Source of the DNA: Paenalcaligenes niemegkensis
GTDB taxonomy: Bacteria > Pseudomonadota > Gammaproteobacteria > Burkholderiales > Burkholderiaceae_B
DNA: 64,000 nt
NCBI RefSeq assembly: GCF_022230885.1
Contig: NZ_JAKGCT010000004.1
Coordinates: forward strand, 744,001 to 808,000
Direction: 5' to 3'
In this document: positions 40,077 to 53,435 of the stretch, one piece after another
Layout of the letters: every line of letters starts with the position of its first letter
Numbering within the stretch: position 1 is the stretch's first letter
Translations under genes and position numbers: made by a program
Notes under the pieces: model-generated
What the model saw: the letters and a program-made list of their open reading frames with translations, nothing else
Told to the model about the DNA's origin: nothing
Database searches by the model: none

Positions 40077-43000
40077 TTACAGCCCCAGATGCTTCTGCTC
40101 GTCTGCCGTTAAGGCTGACATCTGATTTTCCGACAGATCTCCTCGACCCACAATTTGCACCATGTGGTTGGGTCTATAGCTGACCTCTTGAGCCGTGGCT
40201 GCCGAGCTGGCCCCCATGGATCCGGGGGTAGCCGAACCACTACTCGCACTTTCGTTCCCGAAACCCAGAATCTGCACGCTAAAGATCGACGGTTGATTCT
40301 GACGGGCGTCGCTACGAGCACGCGACACGGTATCCGCAGCCGCCGTGGCCGCAGACGATGCCGCCGCGCTGGCCGAGGTCAGCGCACCGACGTTCACCGC
40401 TGCCATGACCGGAATGCCGGACGACTCACCCTGCACCTGGATGTTGTCGGCATTGACCACATGCAGCGCGGCGATATTCACGTTACCCGCCACCCGGATA
40501 CCGGCCTCGCCCGCATCGATGGTGCCCAGCGGCGCGATCAAGTCCATGTCGCCCTCGTTCAGCGTGGCGATCCCCGCCCCGGTGGTGGGCACATCCGGTG
40601 TGATCGAGACATTCCCGAAGGCATCGTAGACACGGCGCGGCGGTGCGTAGACCAGCGTGGTCTTCGAACCCCGACCCGCGTTGATGTCACCCTCGGCCGA
40701 CCAGCCCACGATGTCACCGCCTGCTGCAGTCATGATGCGGCTCTGGCCCAGCAGGATGCTGCGCAGGGAATACATCTGGATATTGCCAGTACCGCGAGTA
40801 ATGAGCCCGGCGGTAGATGGCGGCGCTTCGCCCTCCACCCCGAAGACCTGCTGCCCGCCCGGCGTGAGCATCTGAATGTCGCCGCCCAGATTGGTGTGCA
40901 CACCCGAACCGCCGTACATCAGCAGATCGCCCTGATAGACGATGGCTTCGCCCGCCGCATCGTGTTCGGGGAACAAGGCGGCAATGGCGTTGCGCCCGCG
41001 CAGATAGCTGCCAAAGCGCGGACCGTCGGCATCGTTGTATTCGCGGCCGCCTGCGCGCAGTTCGGCGAAATACACCTGACGGGCGAAGATGCGTTGCTGC
41101 TCAATCCCTAGCGCCGCAAAATAATCCAACGCTTCAGCAGTTGCCGTCTCCTCGCTGCCGACCTCGAAGCCGTAACGCTCGGCCAGCCACTCGATCAGCT
41201 CGGCCTCGTAGGTCTTGACGACCTTATCCTCCTGATCGGCCAGCGGCAGGTCAGAGTCAGCCAGATTGGCCGGGTTCAGATACTGCGCGATGAAGCCAGC
41301 GTAGTTCGCATAGTTGGCCCCCTGCGCACCCAGACCGGCCTGCATCACGATGGAGGCACCCGGACGCAAATCGCCCGGCACCACCGGCCCCAGGCTAGTG
41401 ACCGAGGCGCGGTCCTCCATCAGGATATTGCGCCCGGCGGTGATCTCCAGGGTGCCGGGGCCGGCGACATTGAAGCTGCTGTAGAGGATGTCGCGGCCGG
41501 CGGAGACGATGGACACATCGTTCGGATCGTTGTGGACGAGGAGGTTGCCGGTGCTGTTGCCAGTACCGATTACCGACTGTATAGAAATCGGTTGCCCCAG
41601 CGCGGTACCGGAATTGACGATATCGCGCCCGGCCATCATCCATACCGGCCCCGCCGACTCGTACCAGGTCTGACCGATCCGGCTGCCGCCGGTAAACTGC
41701 AGAATCTCCCCGGTGCGCAGGCCGACAATATCCTGACCAGCATAGAAGCGCGCCGGTTCAGCGCTGCCCCACTCGGCACCCGCAGTAGTATTGAGGCCAA
41801 AGGCAAACAGCGGGAACATGGTAAAGGTAGGACGCAGGCCCTCAGCATGGTAATTACTGACAATAATCTGCCCATTGGCATTCATCCCGGCAAAACCCGG
41901 ATTGAAGGGGGCGCGATAGCCCCCAGGCTGGCCCCGGATTGATTCACCGAGTAACCGCCGGCATAGATGGAATCACCCGCCAGTATCTGCAGGCTGCCGT
42001 TGGCCGACGGTGCCAGCATCAGCGAATAGGCATCGTTATACGTCCCATCGCCGAACAGCGCAGAGGTGCCCATATACACACTGCCATTGGCTGCAACAGC
42101 ACTGAGCTGGGAGGGATAGACAAAACGCCCATCGGTAGTGGAATAGTTATGCTCGGGGTTGGGTAATCGTCCAGATGTGCTGCCGATATCCCCGAGCTGG
42201 GTGCTCGGGGTCAGGTTGCCGCCAGCGGACAGCAGGCTGATGGCGGTATTGTCGGTCCACAGCGAGAACCAGCTATAACCTCCCGAACCAGCGGTGTATG
42301 GTGTGCCATTGCCACCGGACAGGCTGAACGCCGGGCTGGCCGGGATAGCAACGCGCCCAGGGTCACCCGTACCGGAGATGACCAGATCGCCACGGGCGCT
42401 CAGATTGGCCACCGCATCCCCCAGCATCAAGACCGGGCCGCCGCCGGCAGTGCCCAGGGTAGCGCTGAACGGGTCGTAGGCGCGGGTTTCCTTCGCATCG
42501 TTGTAAACACCTATGCTGCCATAGGCCAGGGCAATCCCGCCGAGATTGCCGGTCTGCATCTGCAGGTCGCCGCGCAGGTTTGCCAGCACACCGTTCAGGT
42601 CCAGATTGAAAATATCCGCACGGGCCGCCAGACCGGGGTTAAGGTCACCGCCTATACGCACGTCCATATCCCCACCGCCGGTCAGCAATAGTTCACCCTC
42701 GGCAGTGACTCGACCCGTGCTTCCCACCGCCAGCACCAGCCCCTGGCTACGCGGTGCTGCGTTGGGATTGAGGGCGGTAGCCCCACCGCGCTTGGCCAGC
42801 AAGCCGGCATCCCCGGCCACCTCTACACTCAGGTTACCGCCGCCCAATGTACCAAACCCGGTAAAACCGACCAGCTCGGGCACAGACTGCACACCATTTA
42901 TCGAGCGGGATGCATTGACTTTATCGCCGCCCGGAATATAGCTACCAAAGTTGATCCACCAACTGGTAGAAATAGGCTCTACGCCGCCAGTGTCGCCGGT

Positions 43001-46000
43001 ACCCTGGCGCCATAGCCAGTTACCCAGGTTGGCACTGGTCGATTGGCCCCGCAGGTGTCGGTCCGCGCCCGACAAGCGGTGGTCGGCCAATATATCGCCG
43101 GTCAGATCACCACCGGTACGCAGCAGCAGGTTACCACCACCATCCGGGTACCAGGCGGCATAGGTGCTGTTTGCCCCACCATCGACCAGCGCCTCGTAGC
43201 CGGCATTGATATCGTCTTCGCTGCCGCCACTGGTTCCCAGGTAAGAGCCGTCACTCGCCCTGGCCCGGGGCTGATTGAAACCACCGGTCTGGCTACCTGC
43301 CTGCGAAGCGGTGGACATACCCGCCGTATAGGCTCCATACAGGGATTGCATGCTGATATCCCCGCTGGATATCAAGTCCAGATCACCGCTACCGGTGCGC
43401 AACACACTGAAAGATTGAGTTGCCGGGTGGAGACCTATCAATTCTCCACTGCCACCAATATTGATACACTGGCCTGGCTCCTGCTCACAGATGTTATAGC
43501 CGGGGTCCAAAGCCCAATCATCTACTGGCGTGTTGGGGGGCATATACCAGTTGCCCTCCGCCCACAACCAGGACACTTACACACATTGGCCTGGCTCCTG
43601 CTCGCAGATGTTATAGCCGGGGTCCAATGCCCAGTCTTCAACCGGCGTACCAGCAGGCATATACCAGTTGCCTGTTGCCCAATACCAGACGCCACCACCG
43701 CCGGTTTCCCTGAAATATGTGTAATGCGTATCCGCCAAGATCAGCGAGCCAGCCAAAGGCTCAGCTTTAACTGAACGGGTATCCGCCGCCTCCGTATCCG
43801 CCCCTGCCACAATCCGCATGGACCAGGACTGCGACCCTTCCGGCAGCATGGCCGCCACCGCCCAGTTAGTGCCCTGGCGGTCGCCAGTGGCCGGGCGCAG
43901 CGGCACGGAGATGGCATCATCCGGCAGCCTGACTAGGGTTTCCGAGGGGATCAGTCCGCCCAGTGGGATGGCCAGATCGCTGGCCAGAATCAAGGTGCTC
44001 GGTAGTGCTGCCCCTTTGGGCCAGAGCATGGCCTGCAGGCGGGTATTGCCGGTCAGCAGGGTACCAGCGCCCAGCCGGGTATTGGCCGGTAGGGTAATGG
44101 CGCTGTCCAGAATAGTACCGGCGGCATACAGCAGCTCGCCGGCCGCATCAAAGATCGGCGCATGCAGCACGGTATCAGCCGGCAGGGTCAGCGCTGCATC
44201 CAGCACTGCATCCACCGGCAGCTCAGTGCCGGCGGCAAACTGGGTAGCACCAATCGGCAGGTCGTAGTTCAGGGTCTTGCCGGCGGCGAACTCGGTGCCA
44301 GCGGCCAGGGTCACGCCGGGGCCGGGTACCACCACATCACCGCCATAGGCGATATAACCTGGGGTCAGCACCCAGCCATTGTCGTCCGGGGTCTCCGGCG
44401 GCGGCGCGAAGCCATCGTTGATACTGCCGTAGATATCCAGGTCGCCACCGGCGCGCAGCACCAGGCTGCCCACCTCGCCCGAGCCATACACGCTGGTCTG
44501 CTGGGTATGCGGATTGAGGCTGGCATAGCGGTGGCCGGACAGGTCCAGGTCGCCGCTGACGATCATATCGCCGTCGGGCGTGGCACTGACGATCTCCACA
44601 CCGGGGCGCAGGCGTAAGGCGTCGGCGTAGGTGGCGTTGTTCAGCCCGCCCAGCTTGTTGCTCAGCAGTTGGTCATTGCCCAGCGCAGCATCGATAAAGG
44701 CCGTGCTATCAGCATGCTTGGCGTCCAGATAAGCCTGGTCGATGATCTGGTAGGGCCGGCCACTGGCGGCCTCATCGCTGCCGTAGGCCGCATCGTCATA
44801 GCGCTGCACGGCATTCAGCGCAATGGAGCGGGCGCCACGAATATCCAGGCTGCCGCTGGCATCGATATCGATATCCCCGGCGGTGGCGCCGCCCAGGCGC
44901 GGCGCGTTCAGCTCCACAGTGCCCCGGTCTCGACCGTCATGCAGGCTTGGGTCTGCCTGTACGCGGGCATCATCGGTGCCGTGGCGCAGGTCGATACGGG
45001 CGCCGTCAGCCAAGGTCAGGCGGCCATCGCCGGAACTCAGCTCGACTACCGCACGGTTGGGTGAGTCGATGATCTTGCCGTAGCTGTCCAGCCGCAGTAT
45101 CTGACCGTGGGCATCCAGCACCGCGTGGCCGGTCAGGGTCAAACCTTGCTTGCCCGCCAGGCGAATACTGCCGACCCGCTCACCGCTGGCATCGATGGTG
45201 CCGGCCACGGTCAATTGCCCACCGTCAACGGACACACTCACATCACTGGCGCGCAGCTCGTCACCAATGCGCAGGTCACCCTGCTTGAGCTGGAAGTGGC
45301 GCATGCCCAGCACCTCGCCATCATTCAGGCGCTGGTTGAGTGCGGCAAACTGCTCGCTCAAGATGCCGTTGTTGCCCAGGCGCTGGGCGCGGATATCCAC
45401 CCCGCCCGCCGCATAGGGCACCCAGGTACCGCCGGCCTCGTAGTAGCCGCTGGCACTACCCAGAATCTGCCCCTGCAAATCAACCACACCCGCGCCGTCA
45501 GCCAGGGCAATGGCGGTCAGCCGCCCAGCCTGGTTGTACTCGGCAGAGAGATCGATGCGGGAGCCGGCCGCCTGGCGAATATCGCCGCTATGGCTGTGCA
45601 GGGTCACATCACTACCCCAGCTGTACTGGGTAGCGTCCTCGTCGTCCATAAATTCAATGCTGCGCCCGGCCATATCAATCTGCGCACCATCGGCCAGGGT
45701 CAGGTCATCCTCGGCGGTCAACACCAGCTTGCCGCTGGGCAGTACCACGGCGGCGTCCAGCAGCAGGCGCTGGCCGGTAATAGCCAGCTCCGCACCCAGC
45801 GCCTCGCTATCGACTACCGCAGCAGTGCTGTCCACCGGAGCCGATACAGTCACGGCACCACCAGCGGTAATATGGTTGACCGAGCCGGCGGCACCGGTCA
45901 GCAACGGGGTAAGGATATTCAGGTTGCCGCCGCTGTAGCTCACACCCTCGCCCGGCACATACGCGCCCTGGCTCTGGTACACCGCCAGGCTGCCCTGGTT

Positions 46001-49000
46001 ATTGGCGGTGATGCGCTCGCTGGCACTGAGGTTGACATTGGCAAAGCCCAGCGCCAGCCGGCCCAGGTCATCCACGCCGCTGGGTTGGGTAAAGGCGCCA
46101 TAGCCGAACTCGATACGCTCGGCCTCGATGGTCAGGCTGCCGCTGCCAGTGCCGGCACCCTCAGAGGCCACCGCACCGGGGCGCTCGGCGGAACCGTTCC
46201 AGATAAGGTTACTGGTCTGGATCAGCGCCACATCATTGGCATCACCGTAGCCGTAGATGGCCGGGGTGGTCAGCAGCAGATTGTCCAGCAGTGATTCGCC
46301 CTGCTCATCCAGGGTGGAGAGGGTGACCGACTCGAAGAAGTTCATCGAGTCGCCAGCGACCAGCTCCAGGGTCTGCAGCGCCGGGGCACCGGTGCTGGTA
46401 TCGCCCTGCAGTAGGCGCTGCAGGATATCCTGGTTGAGAGCCAGGCCCGACATCAGTGCGCCACGGGCGCTGGCTGCAGCCAGCGCCTCGGCGCTACCGA
46501 TATTGAAGCCACCCACTGCCAGGGTCAGGTGACGGGTGCCGTAGCGCACGGCGTCGTCCAGCTCGAAGGTATTGTCGGTGGCAAAGGCAATGCTGCCTTC
46601 GGAATACAGTTGGGTTTCACCTTCGCAGCCGCCTACCGTGCAGGTGCCGACCAGAATGGAGCCGGGGCCAGTAAGGTTTCCCGCCTCCGGCGCCAGCCAC
46701 TGCATCCAGCCGTTGGAGACCGCCAGTACGCTCTTGTTACCGGCCTGGTAGATAAAGCCGTCGTCCGAGTCGTAGGCCGCAGCGCCCTGACCCAGGGTGC
46801 TGATGGAGGCGCCCTGCTCGATCTCGATAGCGCTGGGGTTGGCGTGGCTTTGCTGGCTGACCAACATGACTTCGGGAGCAGTCAGCTCCGCCCCGAGCGC
46901 AAGACAATGGCAGTAGCCGGAGAGTTGATGGCAGTGCCGAAGTCAACATAGTTGCCCCCTGGCCATAAAGCACCACCGGTCGGCCACCAATCACCAGGCG
47001 ATTGACCTCCATGGCGCTCAGGTCCGAGGCATAGAGAGATATATAGCCCTCAGCTGCCTGGCCATCATCAGCCAGCAACTCGATTCCATTGTTATTGGGC
47101 ACAACGACGGACAGGGTGCTGCCAAAGCCACCTTCGGCAGCCTCACCCAACACGGTTCCATCGAAGTTGAAACTTGCCCCCTCGGCGTTCCGCCGCAACG
47201 ACAGTTCCAGCGTCTTGGCATCCGCCTCCAACATGCCCCGCGGAATGCCCCGGCGCGCCGCATCGGCATGCACAAAGTCGGCATAGCTCATCTCGTTATA
47301 TTGCGAGTAGCTGCGCAGCACATCGGCGGGGGTCAGAATCAGCTGGCTGGCCAGGCTGTCACGGATGCCAGTGCCGGCAATGGACAGCACACCGGAGACC
47401 GACCAGGAACCATTACGCATGGCCTGGGCCGGGGTTACCGCGCCCTGCCCGGCCAGGCCATTGACCTCGACCCGATAGGCGTCGGGTAACAACGCATAGG
47501 TCGAGGGCATCAGGGTATAGGTACTTGCCGGCAGGCCGGGCACACCGCTGCCAATGGTGACCTGCTGGCCGAGCAAGGGATCGGATGCCCCCGCCTCGCC
47601 ACCCGCCGGCGCCGCCAGCGACTGTACGCCGGGCACAATGGCATACACCGGGTTGCTCGCCAGGCCGGGTAAAGTAAAGCCATCTGCGCCATTCTGCACC
47701 AGCGGACTAAAGCGCGCATCGGTGGAGCCGCCCCGGCCCGAGACAAAGGCCGCGCCAAGCAGCTCACCACCGCCGGAAAGGTCGACCATCGCGCCCTGCT
47801 GGATATCCACCGACTCGCCAAGCAGGGTCATACCCACCTTGAGCTGGCGTGCGGCGTTCACGTTGTCACCCTGAGTACCGCCTGCCGCATACAGGGTGAT
47901 ATCTTCCCCGTCAAATTGCCAGGTCTGGTCATCAACAGTTCCACCATAGGGCATCAGCAAGCCGCCGGCGCTGACCGAGGTGATGCTGCCGGGCAGCAGA
48001 TTGACGGTCTGGGTCTGCTGGTTGGTCCATGAATACCCGAGGTTGAGTGCACCCAGCGGGGCACGCAGAATACCGCCCTGGTCAATGTTGGCGGCACCCA
48101 GAGTCAGGCTGCCAAACACCGAATAAGGCAGGGCCGGTGCGCTGTCGGTGGTGCGGGCAATAATCAGGCGGCGCTCCGGATCGTAGGCCGCATTCGTACC
48201 CTGCCAGCCAGCATGTACCGTAGCAACCGCAGCGGTGCCGGGGTAAACCTGCGCAGCCGCCAGGGTCAGGTCACCAGGCACATAGAGCTGAGAGCCATCG
48301 GCTTGCGTCGCGGCAAGAAAGCGCATATCGCCGTCACTGGCCAGCTCGACCTGATCGAATCCGCGACGGTCCACCGATGCAAGCAAGCCCTCGGCAGCAC
48401 CGGTGCCGCCATGCACCCCGACACTAAGGATATCGCGCAGCTCCAGCAACTGGCTGGCATTCAGTTGCAGGTTGCCGGCCAGCGGTTGGCTGGAAATACC
48501 CGCCGTCGAGCCGCCCTGTACCGTGGGGTGAATATAGTTATCGCGGCCGGTCAGGCCGCCATAGCCGGCCAGGCGCACATAGGACGCGGCCAGCCGCACC
48601 TGGCTGGAGTCCGAAGCCGTGTCGGTCAGGCCAAGTACGCGGCCATACAGACTCAGCGACTGGCCCAGGGACAGGGAAACGTCACCGTCAAAGCTGAGCA
48701 AGCCATCGCTGGCCAGGGTCAGATTATCGAAGCCACCGGCCTCGATCTGATCCACGCCCATATGGGCGTGACCATAGGCCAACTGGTCGGCCTGCCCGGC
48801 GTCGGCCTGGTGCTGGCTCAAGACCAACTCGCGTACCTGCCGAACCTGCTCGCCCGCGCTGGTGCTGCGGTAGAAAGGCGTATCCAGCGCCACGGTCAGG
48901 CTGCCGCCGGCGGCGTTCGTCCCACCAGCATGAGCCCGCAGGGTGCCGTCCAGATACAGGCCATTGCTGGAGGCCAGGGAAATGCTGCCGCCATGGCTGG

Positions 49001-52000
49001 CCACCGTGGTGGCACCTTGGCCGGGTATATCCAGCTCGGCGCTGGCGCCCGAGGCATCGAGCAGCGCGCCGTCGCGCACCACCACAAAAGCGGGGAGGCG
49101 CTGGCCTCGCTGGTGGCATGATCGAACTCGCCACCGATCACGATACTGCCGCCATTGGTCACCTGACCATAACGCCGGCCTTGGGCATCCCGCCCGACGA
49201 CGGCGCGCGCCGCGACACCCAATACGGCGTTCTCGCCAAGCCAGATGGAATGGTCATGGCCAGCGCCTTCCACCGCCTCACTGACCGTGGACGATACGGC
49301 CACGCTACCCAAGTTGATCTGACCGCCCCAGGCATTGAGCGTGCCGTCCACCGTCAACTGGCCGATGCTGCGTAGTTCGATGGACTGGCCGGGGTCAACA
49401 TTGATAACTGCGCCCCGCCCCACTTGCGCCACCACACTGGCCATATCGTCGGCGGTGGACAAGCTGGTGCCGGCCTGCAGCGCCAGGCTGGCGCCGGCGC
49501 GCTGAGTCAACTGACGCTTGATCGGAGCGTGCTGATACAGAGGCGGAACCCATTGTTCCAAGGCAAGCGCTGCAGGGCCGCCGGTGGCCAGACCGCGCGC
49601 CTGCTCGCTCAGACGCAACACCGGCATGCTGACATTGACCTCGGCCCCCTCGGCCACGATTACGCCTTGCTGACCAACAACCTCATAATATCCAAAGCCT
49701 TTATTGAAATAAGCCGCGGCCAGTGTCAAAAATGATTGTACGGCGACCCGCTGGCCCAGCACTGTTCCGGCAGGCAACTGCGTATCCATCGGTGCGGGCT
49801 GGCCCGCCGACACGGTATAGGTCGGCGTTGGCAGACTGCCCAGGGAACCCGGTATCACATAACCCTCTGGCAGGGTGCCGCCACGGATACGAGTAATAAC
49901 AGCCCCCTCCGGCACCACCGTTCGGGTACCTGTGTGCCCCCGGTAACGGTTGGAGGCGGTATTGCTACCGTTGATATGCACATCCATATCAGTGCCGGTC
50001 AAATCCCAGCCGCCGGGGCCGAGCACAATATTTACCGTCTGGCCGGTATCCTCGAAGTTTATCTCCGATGGCAGTATCTGTCCGGCGATGACCTGGCTGA
50101 AATCTGTATCCAGCAACAACGTCTCGCCCCCGGCCACCGCATAAGGCTCATCAAGCCTCAAATTGATCGGCGCAGCCTGACCCGCTTCCAAAAAGCCCGC
50201 ATGCTCCAAGAGTGGCGGCTCACTAATGACGACCATTGAGCCGGTTTCAATCTGCAGGTTACCGCCACCATTGACACCGTAGCCGTGAATCTCACCATCC
50301 ATGATCAGCGAACCGCCGACGCTGCCCCGACTCGCCGCCAGGGTGACATCGCCGCCACGCCCGCCCTGCTGACTGCCATCGGCCAGCAACGCTGCACCGG
50401 AAGATACATCGAGCAGACTGCCCTCGCTCAGGGTGATATCACCGCTGCTGCGGATCGAGATATTGCCGCCGTTCTGATACGGCAAGGCGCCGGTGTCCGT
50501 TGGGTCCAGCAACAGGTTGCTCCACACGCCGCTGGTATTCAGGGTGACGCCTTCGGCTACGGTGACACCAGCAGTCGTTCCGGCCGGTGCATTAAGCACT
50601 ACATCCTGGATATTGGTATTCACGGTGCCGATCTGATTCAGCACGTTACCCAGGTGGATACTGCCGCTGTGGGCTGTCAGATCGGCATTGACGTTAACCT
50701 GCGGGCCATACAGGGTGATCTCACCGGCATGGCCGACAGACAGGTCGTTTTCCACGGTGATGCTATTGGCGGCGGCCACCTTGACACTACCCAAGCTAAA
50801 GCCGTTGAGCTGATCGGTGTTCAGGTAGAGCGTGCCATCCCGGTCTCCGGGCAGTGCCGTGTCCAGCTCCAGGCCTGCTGCAATTTGCTCAGCCGCGTTG
50901 CCAAAGATGATGTCCTGAATTCCATTTCCAGTGGCCGTCAGTCGGTATTGCAAGGTGCCGCTATCTTTCACGTACCAGGGGTGTAGGTGCCGACAATCAA
51001 CTGTGCGCCGCGAGCCACGGCGTTCTGCGACTGGTAGTAGCCATCCAGCCCCGCTTGTGCCGCTTTGTTCTGACGGTCACCCTGATAGGTATCGCCCACG
51101 ATATCGCCTTCAAGCACCGCGTTGCGTGTGCCGATGATTAATCGCCCCGCATCGCGCCCGACGGTGTAGCCGCCCTCAAAACGCTGGCGCGGGGCAATCA
51201 GTGGGTTGTAAAAGGTGCGCGTATTCCCCCAGCGTTCGCTGGTGGATTCGAAGCCGTTGTACAGGCCGGTGTACATCAAATCGCCCGGCGCGCGCGAGAC
51301 TTCGTACAAACGCCCATCGGCCCCGCGCAGCCAGCTTTGGCGGATATACCCGTCTTGCACATCCAGCGTGCCGCCCGACAGGTTGATCTGCGACCCGGCT
51401 TGCGTCACGACATCGCTGCCGGTGAAGCTCACGATGCCGCCTTGGGCCATCCATTCGCCCGCACTGTGCGCGTTCGTGCCCAGGTAGCCGCCCACCTCCA
51501 GCAGGCCGCCGGCGGTGTACCAGCGATCCGAGTCATAGCCGCCGGCGCCAGCCGGTACCAGCACCAGTTCGCGCACGTCTACCCAAACATCGCTGCTGCT
51601 TAGATGGCTGTTGTTGCCCTCGGGGTTGCTGTCTCGGTTGACCGATGCATCACGCAGCTCGTTACCCTGCACGTTGATCTTGATGGTGTTCGATTCCATC
51701 GCGACGTTGACACCGATGGCGCCGGATACGTCAATGATGGCGCCGTCGCGCACCAGGGTGCGATCGGCGGCGTTCACCGCAACTTGGCCGCCTGTGGCCA
51801 GGGTGATGGAACCGTTCTGGAAGTCCACCGTGCCGTTGCTGGTGATTTCCACCAGGGGCAGGTCGCGGCGGTATGGGTCAGCGGGTACGATATTCTGATC
51901 CGGCAGAGCGTCTACAGCCGGGGCCAGCATCCCGTCGCGCTGATTGTCCAGCGCCGTGGCGCTTTCATCGAGCAAGATGGCAGTAGTGGCGCCTTCGGCC

Positions 52001-53205
52001 AGCGTCACATTCGCGTCTGCGCCGGTGGCGGCCAAGTGGACCGTGCCACGGTTTTGTACAGAGGTGCTGGTCAGCAGCACGCCGGCTTGTTCTATGTTGT
52101 TGCCGGTCAGCGTGATGTCGCCCGTGGCGGCAGTGATCAAGCCAGTGTTGGCGACTGTGCCGCTGCCTGTCACCTCAACTTCGTTGCCGCGTGTGGTGGA
52201 GGGAGGATTAGAAGTATTGTCTGTACCCAGTCCCTTCTTAATGACGAAACTGTCACCCGCCGCCAGCATCGTCTGGCCGTTTGGCGTAGTAATCGTGCCG
52301 GCGTTGGAAACGTCTTTACCCGCCAGCAACACGTAGCCACCGCCCGTGTTGCTGGCGGGTTTGGCGGTGTTGATTTGCGCACCGCGCTGCACTTCGATCT
52401 TGCCTTGCGCGCCCGACAGGTTGCCGTACAGCCCGCTATCGAAACGCTCCTTGCTGATATCTGTGGCCGCCACCACCAGGTTGCGCACGTTGACCTGGCT
52501 GGAACCGCTAAACACCACGCCGTTTTGATTGGCGATCATCACCGTGCCATCGGCCTTGATCGCCCCTTGAATCTGGCTGGGCGCGATACCCGCGCCAACC
52601 ACGCGGTTCAGCACCGCATCGGTGGGTTTCTGCTGGAACTCGACCGTGGTGTTGCGCCCGACGTTGAAGCTTTCCCAATTCAACACAGCCTTGCTGTCGG
52701 TTTGCTTGATGGCGACGTTGTGCTTGCCATTCGCCTGGGTATGCTTAGGGCCCTCGGCGCCCGTCCATCCGGCCAACTCGCCCGTGGCCACGTCCAGACC
52801 GCCTTTACCCAGGCCGTCGGGCACCGATGGCGCTCTTTGCGCTGCCCCGCGTGCCGCTGCCTGAGCTGCCTGCTGCGCGGCAATCGCTGCCGCTGCACCA
52901 CCCAGGTTTTCCACCGATCTGTTTAGTTTCTCGCGCGCATGCTGTTGCTGACGCGCCGCCGCGCTGCCCCCGGGCTTCATCCCATGAGGCAGACGATTTG
53001 CTCCGTGCTGGCCTGAGGCCGCCCCTTTGACATTCATCCAGCTACCGCTAAAAGGCCGGGCCTGCGCGTTGGCGTCTGAAGCGGCAAGGCTGCCTGCCAT
53101 GGCGAGCACAGCGATGGCCGAGGCGAGCGGCGTCAGCCGTGGCAAGCGCTGACGAGGTTGACGTAGCGTGGAGATGGATGGCGAAGAGGCAACAGAGGTA
53201 GACAT
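40077..53205 (-). CDS. Giant DUF3739-type filamentous haemagglutinin, broken reading frame
   Basis: One gene of about 4,380 codons. Order from the N-terminus: signal peptide (LASAIAVLAMAGSLAASDANA), Ala/Gln-rich linker, haemagglutinin activity/TPS domain (VLNWESFNVGRNTTVEFQQ; GVVFSGSSQVNVRNLVVAA, about residues 170-260), several thousand residues of beta-helix-type Gly/Asp/Leu repeats, and a C-terminal DUF3739 region (GRGSKTTLVYAPPRRVYDAFG; IDAGEAGIRVAGNVNIAAL). Breaks: G4 50978-50981, G4 49092-49095, C5 46955-46959, C4 46891-46894, G5 41907-41911 (one base missing in each) and an in-frame TAA at 43577-43579. With five added bases the length is a multiple of three. ATG 53205 (TTG at 53211 also open). 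No TpsB partner is seen. Upstream: fecR, sigma factor, STN protein. Confidence 0.88.
43471..43691 (-). repeat. In-frame 117-bp tandem duplication in the haemagglutinin gene
   Basis: Two adjacent copies, period 117 bp (39 codons), from about 43471 and 43588. Each encodes GNWYMP..TPV(E/D)DWALDPGYN followed by ICEQEPGQC, i.e. a Trp/Asp-rich module with two cysteines. The stop TAA 43577-43579 sits exactly at the junction. Confidence 0.8.
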
Positions 53206-53435
53206 GGTCAATCGAATCCTGGACTAAGGCAGTAGAACGAAAAGCATTAGCCCTGATGCCGGGCAACACTCGCTACCTACTAGGCGTTTGACGGGCGAAT
53301 CGGGAAACCAAAAAACACATTAAGTTTTTATGACAATGAGAGTAAAAAAAGCGCTGCACGAGTTATTTCGTTGCGGCGCCTTGCTCTCGCTGGGTTTCAG
53401 AAAAAGAAGACTCAGCTTTTAAACGGTGCATTGCA

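Noticed and set aside
40155..41111. 318-codon open frame on the + strand
   Set aside because: Opposite the DUF3739 region, which has clear family motifs on the - strand; the + translation is Arg/His-rich without a fold.
45107..46294. 395-codon open frame on the + strand
   Set aside because: Antisense to haemagglutinin repeats; low-complexity His/Gln/Gly-rich translation typical of a shadow frame.
48213..49121. 302-codon open frame on the + strand
   Set aside because: Shadow of the haemagglutinin beta-helix repeats.
51604..52926. 440-codon open frame on the + strand
   Set aside because: Lies wholly opposite the haemagglutinin gene; composition-driven shadow with no recognisable domain or start signal.
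40077..53205. CRISPR or tandem DNA repeat array
   Set aside because: The repetitive look is at protein level (beta-helix turns); no regularly spaced identical DNA repeats apart from the 117-bp duplication.
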